NCBI GenBank assembly: GCA_044450465.1
Contig: JBIOJB010000047.1
Coordinates: forward strand, 1-23,060
Direction: 5' to 3'
Origin: JBIOJB01 sp044450465
GTDB lineage: Bacteria; Chloroflexota; Dormibacteria; Dormibacterales; Dormibacteraceae
DNA length: 23,060 bases
Shown piece after piece: positions 7,081 to 13,333 of the stretch. A program made the translations under genes and the position numbers. The notes below the pieces were generated by a model, which saw only the letters and a program-made list of their open reading frames with translations, ran no database searches and had not been told where the DNA came from. Each line of letters starts with the position of its first letter. Position 1 is the first letter of the stretch.

Positions 7081-7111
7081 CGCGGGTGAGGACAGGCAGT
7101 CCTCCCCCGCG
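7081..7111 (+). terminator. 13-bp hairpin directly after methyltransferase stop
   Basis: CGCGGGTGAGGAC (7081-7093) pairs with 7099-7111 across an AGGCA loop, with one mismatch (T against C). A shorter hairpin, GCGCT-GATA-AGCGC (7070-7083), includes the stop codons and shares bases with it, so the two are mutually exclusive. No U tract follows. It probably ends or protects the operon transcript. Confidence 0.55.
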
Positions 7112-7122
7112 GAACCCCCTCC
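7094..7122 (+). repeat. 29-bp repeat, copy 1
   Basis: Matches 7142-7170 with 4 mismatches in 29 bp. The period is 48 bp and each copy forms the descending arm of its own hairpin. Confidence 0.75.
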
Positions 7123-7133
7123 TCTCCAGAAAG

Positions 7134-7159
7134 CACGGGGGAGGCAGGCCTCCCCCGTG
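7134..7159 (+). terminator. Perfect 12-bp hairpin
   Basis: CACGGGGGAGGC (7134-7145) is perfectly complementary to GCCTCCCCCGTG (7148-7159), with only AG between, so in practice an 11-bp stem with a 4-nt loop. It is very stable but has no U tract. It is the second member of a tandem pair with the hairpin at 7081-7111. Confidence 0.6.
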
Positions 7160-7170
7160 GTGCCCCCTCC
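7142..7170 (+). repeat. 29-bp repeat, copy 2
   Basis: Second copy of the repeat at 7094-7122 (25 of 29 identical). The differences do not break the stem of its own hairpin, which is why both copies still fold. Confidence 0.75.
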
Positions 7171-7220
7171 GGGTACCACCTTTGTCTGGAGGCGTTTGGA
7201 AGGGTGGCACGCTTGGTTTC

Positions 7221-7239
7221 GGCCGGAGTAAATCCGGCC
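7221..7239. repeat. Hairpin GGCCGGA-GTAAA-TCCGGCC
   Basis: A perfect 7-bp stem with a 5-nt loop. Its right arm AATCCGGCC (7231-7239) recurs as a direct repeat at 7277-7285. It lies in the gene-free stretch 7077-7311. Confidence 0.5.
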
Positions 7240-7295
7240 TAGGGCAACGTCAGTTCTAAATAGCACGGCCCGATTGAATCCGGCCGGTGCGCCAC

Positions 7296-7312
7296 GCCGG
7301 GAATCGCCCGGC
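7296..7312 (-). terminator. Stem-loop at the 3' end of the small membrane protein gene
   Basis: GCCGGG-AATCG-CCCGGC is a 6-bp perfect stem touching the TAG stop (7314-7312). No U tract on the minus strand; a weak terminator at best. Confidence 0.35.
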
Positions 7313-7620
7313 TATGAGGCTCCGGTTGTCACCACCGGATTGGCGCCGGGCGTGGGCGCCTGTGCAGGTTGGTGAACGGTCGAGCCAGGGAAGAGGCCGT
7401 TTATGAACGCGATGATCTGGCTGTCGACCGACCCGGCGGTGACCTGGCTCATGCCCGTCTGCACGAACAGGATGGCGTTGAGGCCGACCGCCAGCGCGGC
7501 GCCAGTGACGGTGAGGCGCCGGAGCGTCGCGCGCTGATGGTCGCCGGGGGGGCGACGGAACCTGCGCCGGTCGGCGTCGACGCCGGCGCGCCAGGGCTCG
7601 GGTCCGCTCAAATCGGCCAC
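7312..7620 (-). CDS. Small single-pass membrane protein, hypothetical
   Basis: 102 residues from GTG 7620. A basic N-terminal third (many Arg, with RRFRRPPGDHQRATLRR) precedes one hydrophobic segment, LTVTGAALAVGLNAILFVQ (about residues 36-54), which suggests an N-in single-pass protein. The C-terminal third is Ala/Pro/Thr/Val-rich (HQPAQAPTPGANPVVTTG), like an extracytoplasmic flexible tail. I recognise no domain. The charge distribution, the transmembrane segment and the divergent arrangement with the VOC gene (39 bp apart) support a real gene. The overlapping plus-strand frame has no features. Confidence 0.55.
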   Translation of the reverse strand: MADLSGPEPWRAGVDADRRRFRRPPGDHQRATLRRLTVTGAALAVGLNAILFVQTGMSQVTAGSVDSQIIAFINGLFPGSTVHQPAQAPTPGANPVVTTGAS

Positions 7621-7659
7621 AGCTTACCGTTCCAGGTCGCCAGTACACTCAGGCGCGTG

Positions 7660-8052
7660 ATGCCTCGACTCGACGCCATCGGCGTGATCGTGACCGACCT
7701 CAAGCGCTCGGCCGATTTCTATCGGAGCCTCGGCGTGGCGTTCGCGGACGACCCGGATCCCGAGGGCCACGGCCATGCGGAGGCGACGCTCGAAGGCGGC
7801 ATGCGGTTCATGCTCGACACGACTGAAGGGGTAACGGAGTTCGACCCTTCCTGGACACCGCCCACCGGCGGGCACCGCATGGCGGTCGCGTTTCGATGCG
7901 ATTCGCCCGCCGCGCTGAACGAGCTGTTCGCCGGCCTCGTGACGCGCGGCGCCGGGGTGCACAAGGAGCCGTGGGACGCGTTCTGGGGCCAGCGTTACGC
8001 GCAGATCCTCGACCCCGACGGCAACGTGGTCGATCTCTTTGCACAGCTGTAG
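7660..8052 (+). CDS. VOC (glyoxalase/bleomycin-resistance-like) superfamily protein
   Basis: 130 residues in two beta-alpha-beta-beta-beta halves. The first half begins AIGVIVTDLKRSADFYRSLGV; the second ends with YAQILDPDGNVVDLFAQL, the standard VOC C-terminal strand carrying an Asn-x-Val-Asp-Leu-Phe pattern. Members are metal-dependent lyases, dioxygenases or binding proteins; the substrate cannot be inferred. Lack of a His at the start of the first strand (AIGV where many have H-x-x) suggests altered metal binding. ATG 7660 or the in-frame GTG 7657 may be the start. TACACT at 7644-7649 would place the transcript start near 7657, so the mRNA may be leaderless. It converges on the MBL-rhodanese gene. 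Confidence 0.85.
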   Translation: MPRLDAIGVIVTDLKRSADFYRSLGVAFADDPDPEGHGHAEATLEGGMRFMLDTTEGVTEFDPSWTPPTGGHRMAVAFRCDSPAALNELFAGLVTRGAGVHKEPWDAFWGQRYAQILDPDGNVVDLFAQL

Positions 8053-8053
8053 G

Positions 8054-8079
8054 TAGCCGGGTCACCTCCCGTTCGGCTA
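8054..8079. terminator. Weak inverted repeat between convergent genes
   Basis: TAGCCG (8054-8059) and CGGCTA (8074-8079) flank a 14-nt loop between the VOC stop and the MBL-rhodanese stop. It could serve both directions but is weak. Confidence 0.25.
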
Positions 8080-9420
8080 GGGGTGGACCTCGGCGAGGTG
8101 GAGTCGATCCCAATCGGAGTACTCGCCGTTGACATGGATGATCCGCCTAAGGCCCGCCTGCTCGAGCAGGCTCGCCGCGATGCCCGCACGGTAACCCGAG
8201 GCGCAGTGCACCGCGACCGGTGCCTCGGCCGGAATCTCTGTCGCCCGGTGCGGGATGTCCGGCACGTACATGTGAACGGCCCCCAGCACGTGGCCCGCCG
8301 CCCACTCGTGCTCATCGCGCGCGTCAATCACCGTCATGGGCTCAGCACTGAGGATCCATTCGGCCATGTCCTCGACGTCGACCGTCTCGAAGCTGGACAG
8401 CTCGTGGCCCGCGGAGAGCCAAGCGTCCATGCCGCCGTCGAGCGCGCCCGCGATGTCGTCGAAGCCGATCCGGAGCAGCTGGCGCTGGGCTTCGTGGTGC
8501 TGGCTGTCAGTGCCACCCGCCAGGACGATGATGCGGTCGCGCTCGATCAGCCACCCGACCCACGCACTGACGGGCCCGTCCAGGCCTACGCTGTAGCTGC
8601 CCGGGATGTGGGCTCTGTCGTAATCCCGACCGCGCCGAATGTCAACCACCGCCGCCCCCTCTTGCATCAACCGTCGCACGTCGGCAGCTGTCAGCTCGGC
8701 CAGCGGCGGCTGGTTGCGCCCTAAAAGAGGCGCACCGTCGCGGTTGATCGCAGCCATGTCGCGGTAGTAGGCGGGATAGCGCTGCTGGTTGAGCGCCCGG
8801 GCGAGAAACGACATCACCTCGGTGATCTGAAAGAAATCGTTGGTGGAGCGCTCGTGTCCAAGCGTCGTCTCGTGGCCGCTGTGCCCGCCCGTGCCGCAAA
8901 ACGAGCCGCTGCCGTGGGTGGGAAAGACGCGTAGCTCGTCCGGCAGCCCACGCAGGCGTACTTGCAGCGTGCGCATGGCCTCGAGAGCGAGATGGACGGC
9001 ATGGTGAGGTCCGAAGAGGTCCGTGCGCGCGATGGCGCCGAGCATCACAGCCCCACCCGAGAAGAGCGCCCTGGGCCGGCCTCCGTCCGTGAGCAGGTAG
9101 CTCTTGTGGTCCGGCGTGTGGCCCGGAGTGTGGAGCGCGCTGATGGTAGCGCTCTTGATCGGCAGCTCGGCGCCGGGCTCCAGGTCGCCGATGTCGGTCC
9201 CCACCTCGGCCGCCAGCTCGCGGCGGCCCGAGACGTAGTCGTTGTGCAGGTGGGTGTCAAATGCGTGAGTCAGCCTGACGTTGAGCGCTTCGGCGCGATG
9301 CAGGTACGGGCCGATGTCGCGCAGAGGGTCGACGACAAAGCCGGCGCGCTGGTCCGCGTCGAAGACCAGAAAGCTCGCGTTGCCAAGCTCGGTTGCCGGG
9401 AAGACCTCGACGGTGAACAT
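8077..9420 (-). CDS. MBL-fold hydrolase fused to two rhodanese domains (persulfide dioxygenase-like)
   Basis: 447 residues from ATG 9420. The N-terminal metallo-beta-lactamase domain (about 1-240) carries DTHLHNDYVSG (His57, His59, Asp61) and, further on, LHTPGHTPDH and PTHGSGSFCG, like ETHE1/BLH persulfide dioxygenases. Two rhodanese domains follow. The first (about 255-345) has the VVDIRRGRDYDRAHIPGS entry motif but no Cys in the loop position (AGGTDSQHHEA). The second (about 360-447) has HCASGYRAG with Cys406 and Arg411, so it should carry persulfide. The family oxidises glutathione- or low-molecular-weight-thiol persulfide to sulfite in sulfide detoxification. It follows frdD by 16 bp and is likely part of the same transcript. 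An upstream in-frame start overlapping frdD was rejected because it precedes the domain. Confidence 0.88.
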   Translation of the reverse strand: MFTVEVFPATELGNASFLVFDADQRAGFVVDPLRDIGPYLHRAEALNVRLTHAFDTHLHNDYVSGRRELAAEVGTDIGDLEPGAELPIKSATISALHTPGHTPDHKSYLLTDGGRPRALFSGGAVMLGAIARTDLFGPHHAVHLALEAMRTLQVRLRGLPDELRVFPTHGSGSFCGTGGHSGHETTLGHERSTNDFFQITEVMSFLARALNQQRYPAYYRDMAAINRDGAPLLGRNQPPLAELTAADVRRLMQEGAAVVDIRRGRDYDRAHIPGSYSVGLDGPVSAWVGWLIERDRIIVLAGGTDSQHHEAQRQLLRIGFDDIAGALDGGMDAWLSAGHELSSFETVDVEDMAEWILSAEPMTVIDARDEHEWAAGHVLGAVHMYVPDIPHRATEIPAEAPVAVHCASGYRAGIAASLLEQAGLRRIIHVNGEYSDWDRLHLAEVHP

Positions 9421-9436
9421 CTTCTCGGTTGTTGTA

Positions 9437-9862
9437 TCAGCCCAGCGAAAGCGGCGCCGTTGTGAGCAGGACCCAGATGGTGAGGCCGGTGACGGCAACA
9501 GCTCCACCGTAGAAGACCACCTGCGCGGGCACGCTTTTGGCCGCGCGGACGCCCATGTCCACCAGGAGATAGCGAAGGCGGTGGGCGAAATGAAAGAACG
9601 GCACCGCAATGAGAACGAGCAGATAGAGCTTCACGATGGGGTTGCCAAGCAGGTTGGTCCACGTGTCGTAATGGCGGTCGGCGACCGGAACGATTTTGAG
9701 GGGGCCAAGGACGCCCTGGACCAGGATATGGACGGGGATCAGCACCGCCGCGATCACCCCTCCCTGGGCGAACATGAACCACCAGAACAGGTGGGCCAAG
9801 GCGGGCCTCCCCTGGGTGCTGGCTGTGGGAGTGATGCCCCCCACCCCGGCTTCCGCCGTCAT
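9437..9862 (-). CDS. frdD: Fumarate reductase membrane anchor subunit D
   Basis: 141 residues from ATG 9862, overlapping frdC's stop by 4 bp. Three hydrophobic helices are visible: LFWWFMFAQGGVIAAVLIPV, VKLYLLVLIAVPFFHFAHRL and VVFYGGAVAVTGLTIWVLL. The layout and local residues (FW...F..GG, V.ILL.G.LGPL, HR.H/RY, VP...VFYG) parallel E. coli FrdD. Together with FrdC it anchors the catalytic FrdAB to the membrane and forms the quinone site, without obvious paired heme-ligand histidines. An upstream start at 9913 would only overlap frdC. Confidence 0.88.
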   Translation of the reverse strand: MTAEAGVGGITPTASTQGRPALAHLFWWFMFAQGGVIAAVLIPVHILVQGVLGPLKIVPVADRHYDTWTNLLGNPIVKLYLLVLIAVPFFHFAHRLRYLLVDMGVRAAKSVPAQVVFYGGAVAVTGLTIWVLLTTAPLSLG

Positions 9863-10275
9863 CGGCCGAACCCGATGAGCATGGCACCGATCACGATGGA
9901 CGCCGCTGCCCATAGGCCGAACTGCGAGGCGACGATGAGCCGCGACGAGACCGGGCGGCCCATCACCTTCACATGGATGATCACGCCCGCCAGGCTGAGG
10001 AACGTGACGCTGTGATACAGAGCGAACAGCAGGCAGACGGCGCTGAACACGACGAACGCTGTCGAGCCGTGGGGCGCATAGGAGCCGGCCCCACCTCCCG
10101 CCCGCTTGATCTCAACGAGGAACCACAGCAGCCACACCGCCAGAGGCAGCGCCGTGAACTCGCGCACGACGTACCAGAAGTAGTGGCCTTTGCGCGTCCA
10201 CCAACCCATGCCCATGGCCGGCAGATATGTGCGCGTCGGCTGCGGCGCGCTGGTGCTTGCCTCTGCTCCGCTCAT
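9859..10275 (-). CDS. frdC: Fumarate reductase membrane anchor subunit C
   Basis: 138 residues from ATG 10275, which overlaps the frdB stop as ATGA. After a polar N-terminus come GWWTRKGHYFWYVVREFTAL (matching the FrdC WW...FY..REGTA region), a first helix, then FVVFSAVCLLFALYHSVTFL and LIVASQFGLWAAASIVIGAM. Three transmembrane helices as in E. coli FrdC. It shares the quinone pocket with FrdD. The Gly-rich loop EIKRAGGGAG between helices 1 and 2 is longer than in enterobacteria. Confidence 0.87.
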   Translation of the reverse strand: MSGAEASTSAPQPTRTYLPAMGMGWWTRKGHYFWYVVREFTALPLAVWLLWFLVEIKRAGGGAGSYAPHGSTAFVVFSAVCLLFALYHSVTFLSLAGVIIHVKVMGRPVSSRLIVASQFGLWAAASIVIGAMLIGFGR

Positions 10276-11012
10276 TCGCGGTTCCCGTAGGGCAAGACGA
10301 AGCGCATCGTGGTGTCGAGCTTGGTCTGCTGGATGGCTTTGGCGGGATCCACACCCTTGGGGCAGACGACTGAGCACTCGCCCACGAAGCTGCACTCCCA
10401 GATGCCTTCGGAGCCGGCGATCACGGGGAGACGCAGCTTGATCCCCTCGTCGCGCGAGTCGAGGTTGTAGCGGCGGGCGAGAGCCGTCGCGGCAGGTCCG
10501 AGAAATTCGTGGTTAAGACCGTAGACAGGGCAGGCCGCGTAACAGAGCATGCAGTTGATGCACTGGCTGTACTGGCGGAACTCGTCGACCTGGGCGGTGG
10601 TTTGACGGTGCTCGCCCGCGCCGAGCGGAAGGTCCTGCTTGCGGATGATCCACGGCTTGATCGACTTCAGCTTGTGCATGAAGTCGTCCATGTCGATAAC
10701 CAGGTCGCGGATGATCGGGAAGTTGTTGAGCGGCTGGACGACGACGGGTCGTGGCCAGTAGTCGCGCAGGAACGCGTTGCACGTGAGCTTGGGCGTTCCG
10801 TTGACCATCATCCCGCAGCTGCCGCATATGCCCATGCGGCACGACCAGCGATAGCTGAGGCTCCCGTCGACGTGCGCCTTTATGTAGTTGAGCGCGTCCA
10901 GCACCACCATGCTCTCGTCGGCGAACGGAATGTCGTAGGTCTGCAGGCGCGGCGACTCGTCCTTGTCGGGGTCGAATCGCGTGGCCTTGATCATGATTCG
11001 CTTGTCCGCCAA
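10272..11012 (-). CDS. frdB: Fumarate reductase / succinate dehydrogenase iron-sulfur subunit
   Basis: 246 residues. The N-terminal ferredoxin domain has Cys58, Cys63, Cys66 and Cys78 (SCRMGICGSC ... KLTC) for [2Fe-2S]. The C-terminal domain has CINCMLCYAACPVYG for [4Fe-4S] and CSFVGECSVVCPKGVDP for [3Fe-4S]. SYRWSCRMGICGSCGMMVN, the Asn-Phe-Pro segment and GPAATALARRYNLDSRD follow E. coli FrdB closely. It carries electrons between FrdA flavin and the membrane quinone site. The start is TTG 11012, supported by AAGGGAG 7 nt upstream. It follows frdA by 29 bp. Confidence 0.95.
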   Translation of the reverse strand: MADKRIMIKATRFDPDKDESPRLQTYDIPFADESMVVLDALNYIKAHVDGSLSYRWSCRMGICGSCGMMVNGTPKLTCNAFLRDYWPRPVVVQPLNNFPIIRDLVIDMDDFMHKLKSIKPWIIRKQDLPLGAGEHRQTTAQVDEFRQYSQCINCMLCYAACPVYGLNHEFLGPAATALARRYNLDSRDEGIKLRLPVIAGSEGIWECSFVGECSVVCPKGVDPAKAIQQTKLDTTMRFVLPYGNRE

Positions 11013-11041
11013 GTCAGAGCTCCCTTCTCATCGGATGTGCA

Positions 11042-12754
11042 TCAGTAGGTGCGAGCCTGCGGTTTGAAGCTGGTGATGCGGACGTCGCGGTATTCGAGAC
11101 GTGGATCGGGCGAGTCCGAATGCACCGCGATGGTGTGCTTCAGATATTTCTCGTCGTTGCGCTCCGGAAAGTCGCGCCGAGCATGGGCGCCACGCGATTC
11201 TTCCCTTCGGAGCGCGGACCACGCGACGGTGGTCGCGACCTCGAGCATGAAATCGAGCTCCAGCGCGGCGGTCAACTCCGTATTGAAGGTTCGGCTCGAG
11301 TCCTCGACCTTGATCCTCTCGAAGCGCTCGCGGAGCGAACCCAGGTGCTTGGTCAGCTCGGAGAGACCATCTCGCGTGCGAAACACCCCTGCCCCACTGT
11401 CCATCTCACGCTGCATGTCCTCGCGTATCTCGCCGATCTTCTCGTCCCCTCCCGCCTTCTCCAGGAAGGTGCTCTCGACGCGGCGCGCCTCGTCCCTGAG
11501 CATCGCGTCGACGGAATTCGACCCGTGCGCGCTCGCGGAGGCGGCGTAGTGGGCGGCCGCGCGGCCCGCCGCAGCGCCGAACACGAGGCATTCCGAGAGA
11601 GAGTTCGAGCCGAGGCGGTTGCCGCCGTTCAACCCGACGTTCGCGCACTCGCCCGCCGCATAGAGCCCGGAAATCACAGTGGCGCCCGAGATGTCTGCGT
11701 CGACACCGCCCATCATGTAGTGCTGCACAGGCCGCACTGGGATGGGGTCGGTGACGATGTCGATGCCGACGAACTCCCGACCCAGCTCGCGCATGAAGGG
11801 CAGCTTGCGGTCGATGACGGCCTCGCCGAGATGTCTCACGTCAAGGTGCATGTACTTTCCGTGCGGACCTTCAAAGCCGCGGCCCGCCTCGAACTCGGTG
11901 ACCATGGAGCGGGAGATGATGTCCCGCGGCCCGAGCTCCATCTTGTTTGGGACGTACCGCTTCAGGAACCGCTCACCCTCGTTGTTGGTCAGGTAACCGC
12001 CTTCGCCCCGCACCGCCTCGGTTATCAGGATGCCGGTGAAGGGAAGCCCTGTCGGGTGGAACTGAACCATCTCCATGTCCTTAAGGCCCGCGCCCGCCCG
12101 GTACGCGAGTGCCATCCCGTCCCCGGTGCAGATGTTCGCGTTGGTCGTGAAGGCATACAGGCGGCCCAGCCCGCCCGTGGCGAGGATCACGGACTTGGCG
12201 GTGATGGCGTCGAACCGCCCACTCCTGAGGTCAAACGCGACCACGCCGATGCAGCGGCTGTCCTCGACGAGGAGCTTGGTGACGAACGCCTCGTCGTGGC
12301 GCGTGATCTGGTCGTACTTGAGCGACGTCTGGAAGACCGCGTGGAGCATGTGGAAGCCCGACTTGTCCGCTGCGAAGCACGTGCGCCAGGTCGTCATGCC
12401 TCCAAAGGGCCGAACCGAGATTCTGCCGTCCGGGTCGCGGCTCCACGGGCAGCCCCAGTGCTCCATTTGAACGATCTCAAGCGGCGCTTCGCGAACAAAG
12501 GCCTCGACCACGTCCTGGTCGGCGAGGTAGTCGGAGCCTTTGATGGTGTCGAAGGCGTGGGTGTCATATGAGTCTTCCGGCCTCATCACCGCGGCGGCTC
12601 CTCCTTCGGCGGACACCGTGTGGCTGCGCATCGGGTAGACCTTGGACACCATCCCAACCCTGACGCGCGGGTTGGCTTCGACGGCAGCTATCGCTGCCCT
12701 TATGCCGGCCAGACCTCCGCCGACAACCAGGACGTCGTAGCTCTCCAAACCCAT
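11042..12754 (-). CDS. frdA: Fumarate reductase / succinate dehydrogenase flavoprotein subunit
   Basis: 570 residues. Rossmann motif GGGLAG (residues 12-17) and MRSHTVSAEGGAAAV, whose His45 is the site of covalent FAD attachment in this family. The capping/active-site segments HPTGLPF and EAVRGEGGYL are present, as is GGNRLGSNSLSECLVFG near the C-terminal part. No key residue is missing. It interconverts fumarate and succinate; the close match of motif order and of all four subunits to E. coli FrdABCD suggests a menaquinol:fumarate reductase layout. In many aerobes the same architecture works as succinate dehydrogenase, so the physiological direction is open. ATG 12754 has AGGG 6 nt upstream. 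First gene of the operon. Confidence 0.96.
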   Translation of the reverse strand: MGLESYDVLVVGGGLAGIRAAIAAVEANPRVRVGMVSKVYPMRSHTVSAEGGAAAVMRPEDSYDTHAFDTIKGSDYLADQDVVEAFVREAPLEIVQMEHWGCPWSRDPDGRISVRPFGGMTTWRTCFAADKSGFHMLHAVFQTSLKYDQITRHDEAFVTKLLVEDSRCIGVVAFDLRSGRFDAITAKSVILATGGLGRLYAFTTNANICTGDGMALAYRAGAGLKDMEMVQFHPTGLPFTGILITEAVRGEGGYLTNNEGERFLKRYVPNKMELGPRDIISRSMVTEFEAGRGFEGPHGKYMHLDVRHLGEAVIDRKLPFMRELGREFVGIDIVTDPIPVRPVQHYMMGGVDADISGATVISGLYAAGECANVGLNGGNRLGSNSLSECLVFGAAAGRAAAHYAASASAHGSNSVDAMLRDEARRVESTFLEKAGGDEKIGEIREDMQREMDSGAGVFRTRDGLSELTKHLGSLRERFERIKVEDSSRTFNTELTAALELDFMLEVATTVAWSALRREESRGAHARRDFPERNDEKYLKHTIAVHSDSPDPRLEYRDVRITSFKPQARTY

Positions 12755-12767
12755 CAGTGCCCTGAAG

Positions 12768-12794
12768 ATTCTATTGGGACGACGAAATTGACAG
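12768..12794 (-). promoter_or_regulatory. Putative frd operon promoter
   Basis: On the minus strand, TAGAAT (12773-12768) resembles a -10 box and CTGTCA (12794-12789) a weak -35 with 15 nt between. Transcription would start close to 12761, a short leader before the frdA ATG at 12754. The -35 region coincides with that of the divergent gene. Confidence 0.4.
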
Positions 12795-12815
12795 CTGGCA
12801 GCCACGGGTTAGCCT
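12788..12815 (+). promoter_or_regulatory. Putative promoter of DinB-fold gene (leaderless)
   Basis: TTGACA (12788-12793), 16 nt, then TAGCCT (12810-12815). The expected start point falls at or next to the ATG at 12822 and no ribosome binding site is present, so a leaderless mRNA is likely. An inverted repeat, GCTGGCAGC (12794-12802) with GCTGCCAGC (12828-12836), surrounds the -10 box and start codon. Confidence 0.5.
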
Positions 12816-12821
12816 TAATGA

Positions 12822-13292
12822 ATGCCAGCTGCCAGCGAGCTCGCGGCCGAGTTCGAAGCCCTGAACGAATCTGTCCTGGCTTTCGCCCGGGCGGCCTCAC
12901 CGGAAGACTGGGCGCAGAGGTGCTCGGCGGAGAACTGGCCGGTGAGCGGGGTGATTCGACACATCGCGTCCGGTTACGTGACGACTCAGATCTGGATCCG
13001 CGGCTACCTTGGCGGCAGGCCGATCCCAATCGACCAGGACGAGATCGATCGCCGGAACGAACTTCACGCGGCCGAGTACGCGACGGCCACGGTTCCGGAG
13101 ACGGTCGCTCTTCTGGTCAGCGAGGGAACTCGAGCCGTGACGTTGGTCGGAGGCCTGAGCGAGGCTCAGCTGGCGATCGCCTACCCAGTGATACCGGGAC
13201 GCGAGCTGACAGCGGGGCAGTTGGTCAAGATCCTGATCCGTCATTCCCGTGACCACCTCGAGAGTGCGCGGAGCGCTCTATCGAATCGCTAG
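12822..13292 (+). CDS. DinB / mycothiol-dependent maleylpyruvate isomerase-like fold protein
   Basis: 156 residues, mostly helical, with three spaced histidine regions: GVIRHIASGY (His47), the NELHAAEYA segment, and the C-terminal LIRHSRDHLESAR (His141, His145). This is the four-helix DinB pattern, where three His bind a divalent metal. Such proteins are thiol-dependent transferases (bacillithiol or mycothiol) or unknown hydrolases. Which thiol is used here cannot be told. It is followed by the DAO flavoprotein, whose likely N-terminal frame overlaps the end of this gene. It is divergent from frdA with 67 bp between the two starts. Confidence 0.82.
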   Translation: MPAASELAAEFEALNESVLAFARAASPEDWAQRCSAENWPVSGVIRHIASGYVTTQIWIRGYLGGRPIPIDQDEIDRRNELHAAEYATATVPETVALLVSEGTRAVTLVGGLSEAQLAIAYPVIPGRELTAGQLVKILIRHSRDHLESARSALSNR

Positions 13293-13333
13293 GCGAGCCC
13301 TTCTGGGGCTCGACGCCGGAGCGATATCCAGGA

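Noticed and set aside
7070..7170. CRISPR array
   Set aside because: Only two repeat copies, imperfect, and both are hairpin arms of similar spacing; no spacer series and no cas genes.
9281..10015. Plus-strand open frame across frdC/frdD
   Set aside because: Antisense to two anchor subunits with matching family features; composition is a GC shadow.
11120..12571. Long plus-strand open frame (about 480 codons) opposite frdA
   Set aside because: It mirrors frdA codon by codon in GC-rich DNA, contains no domain, and is low-complexity Arg/His/Val; frdA is certain.
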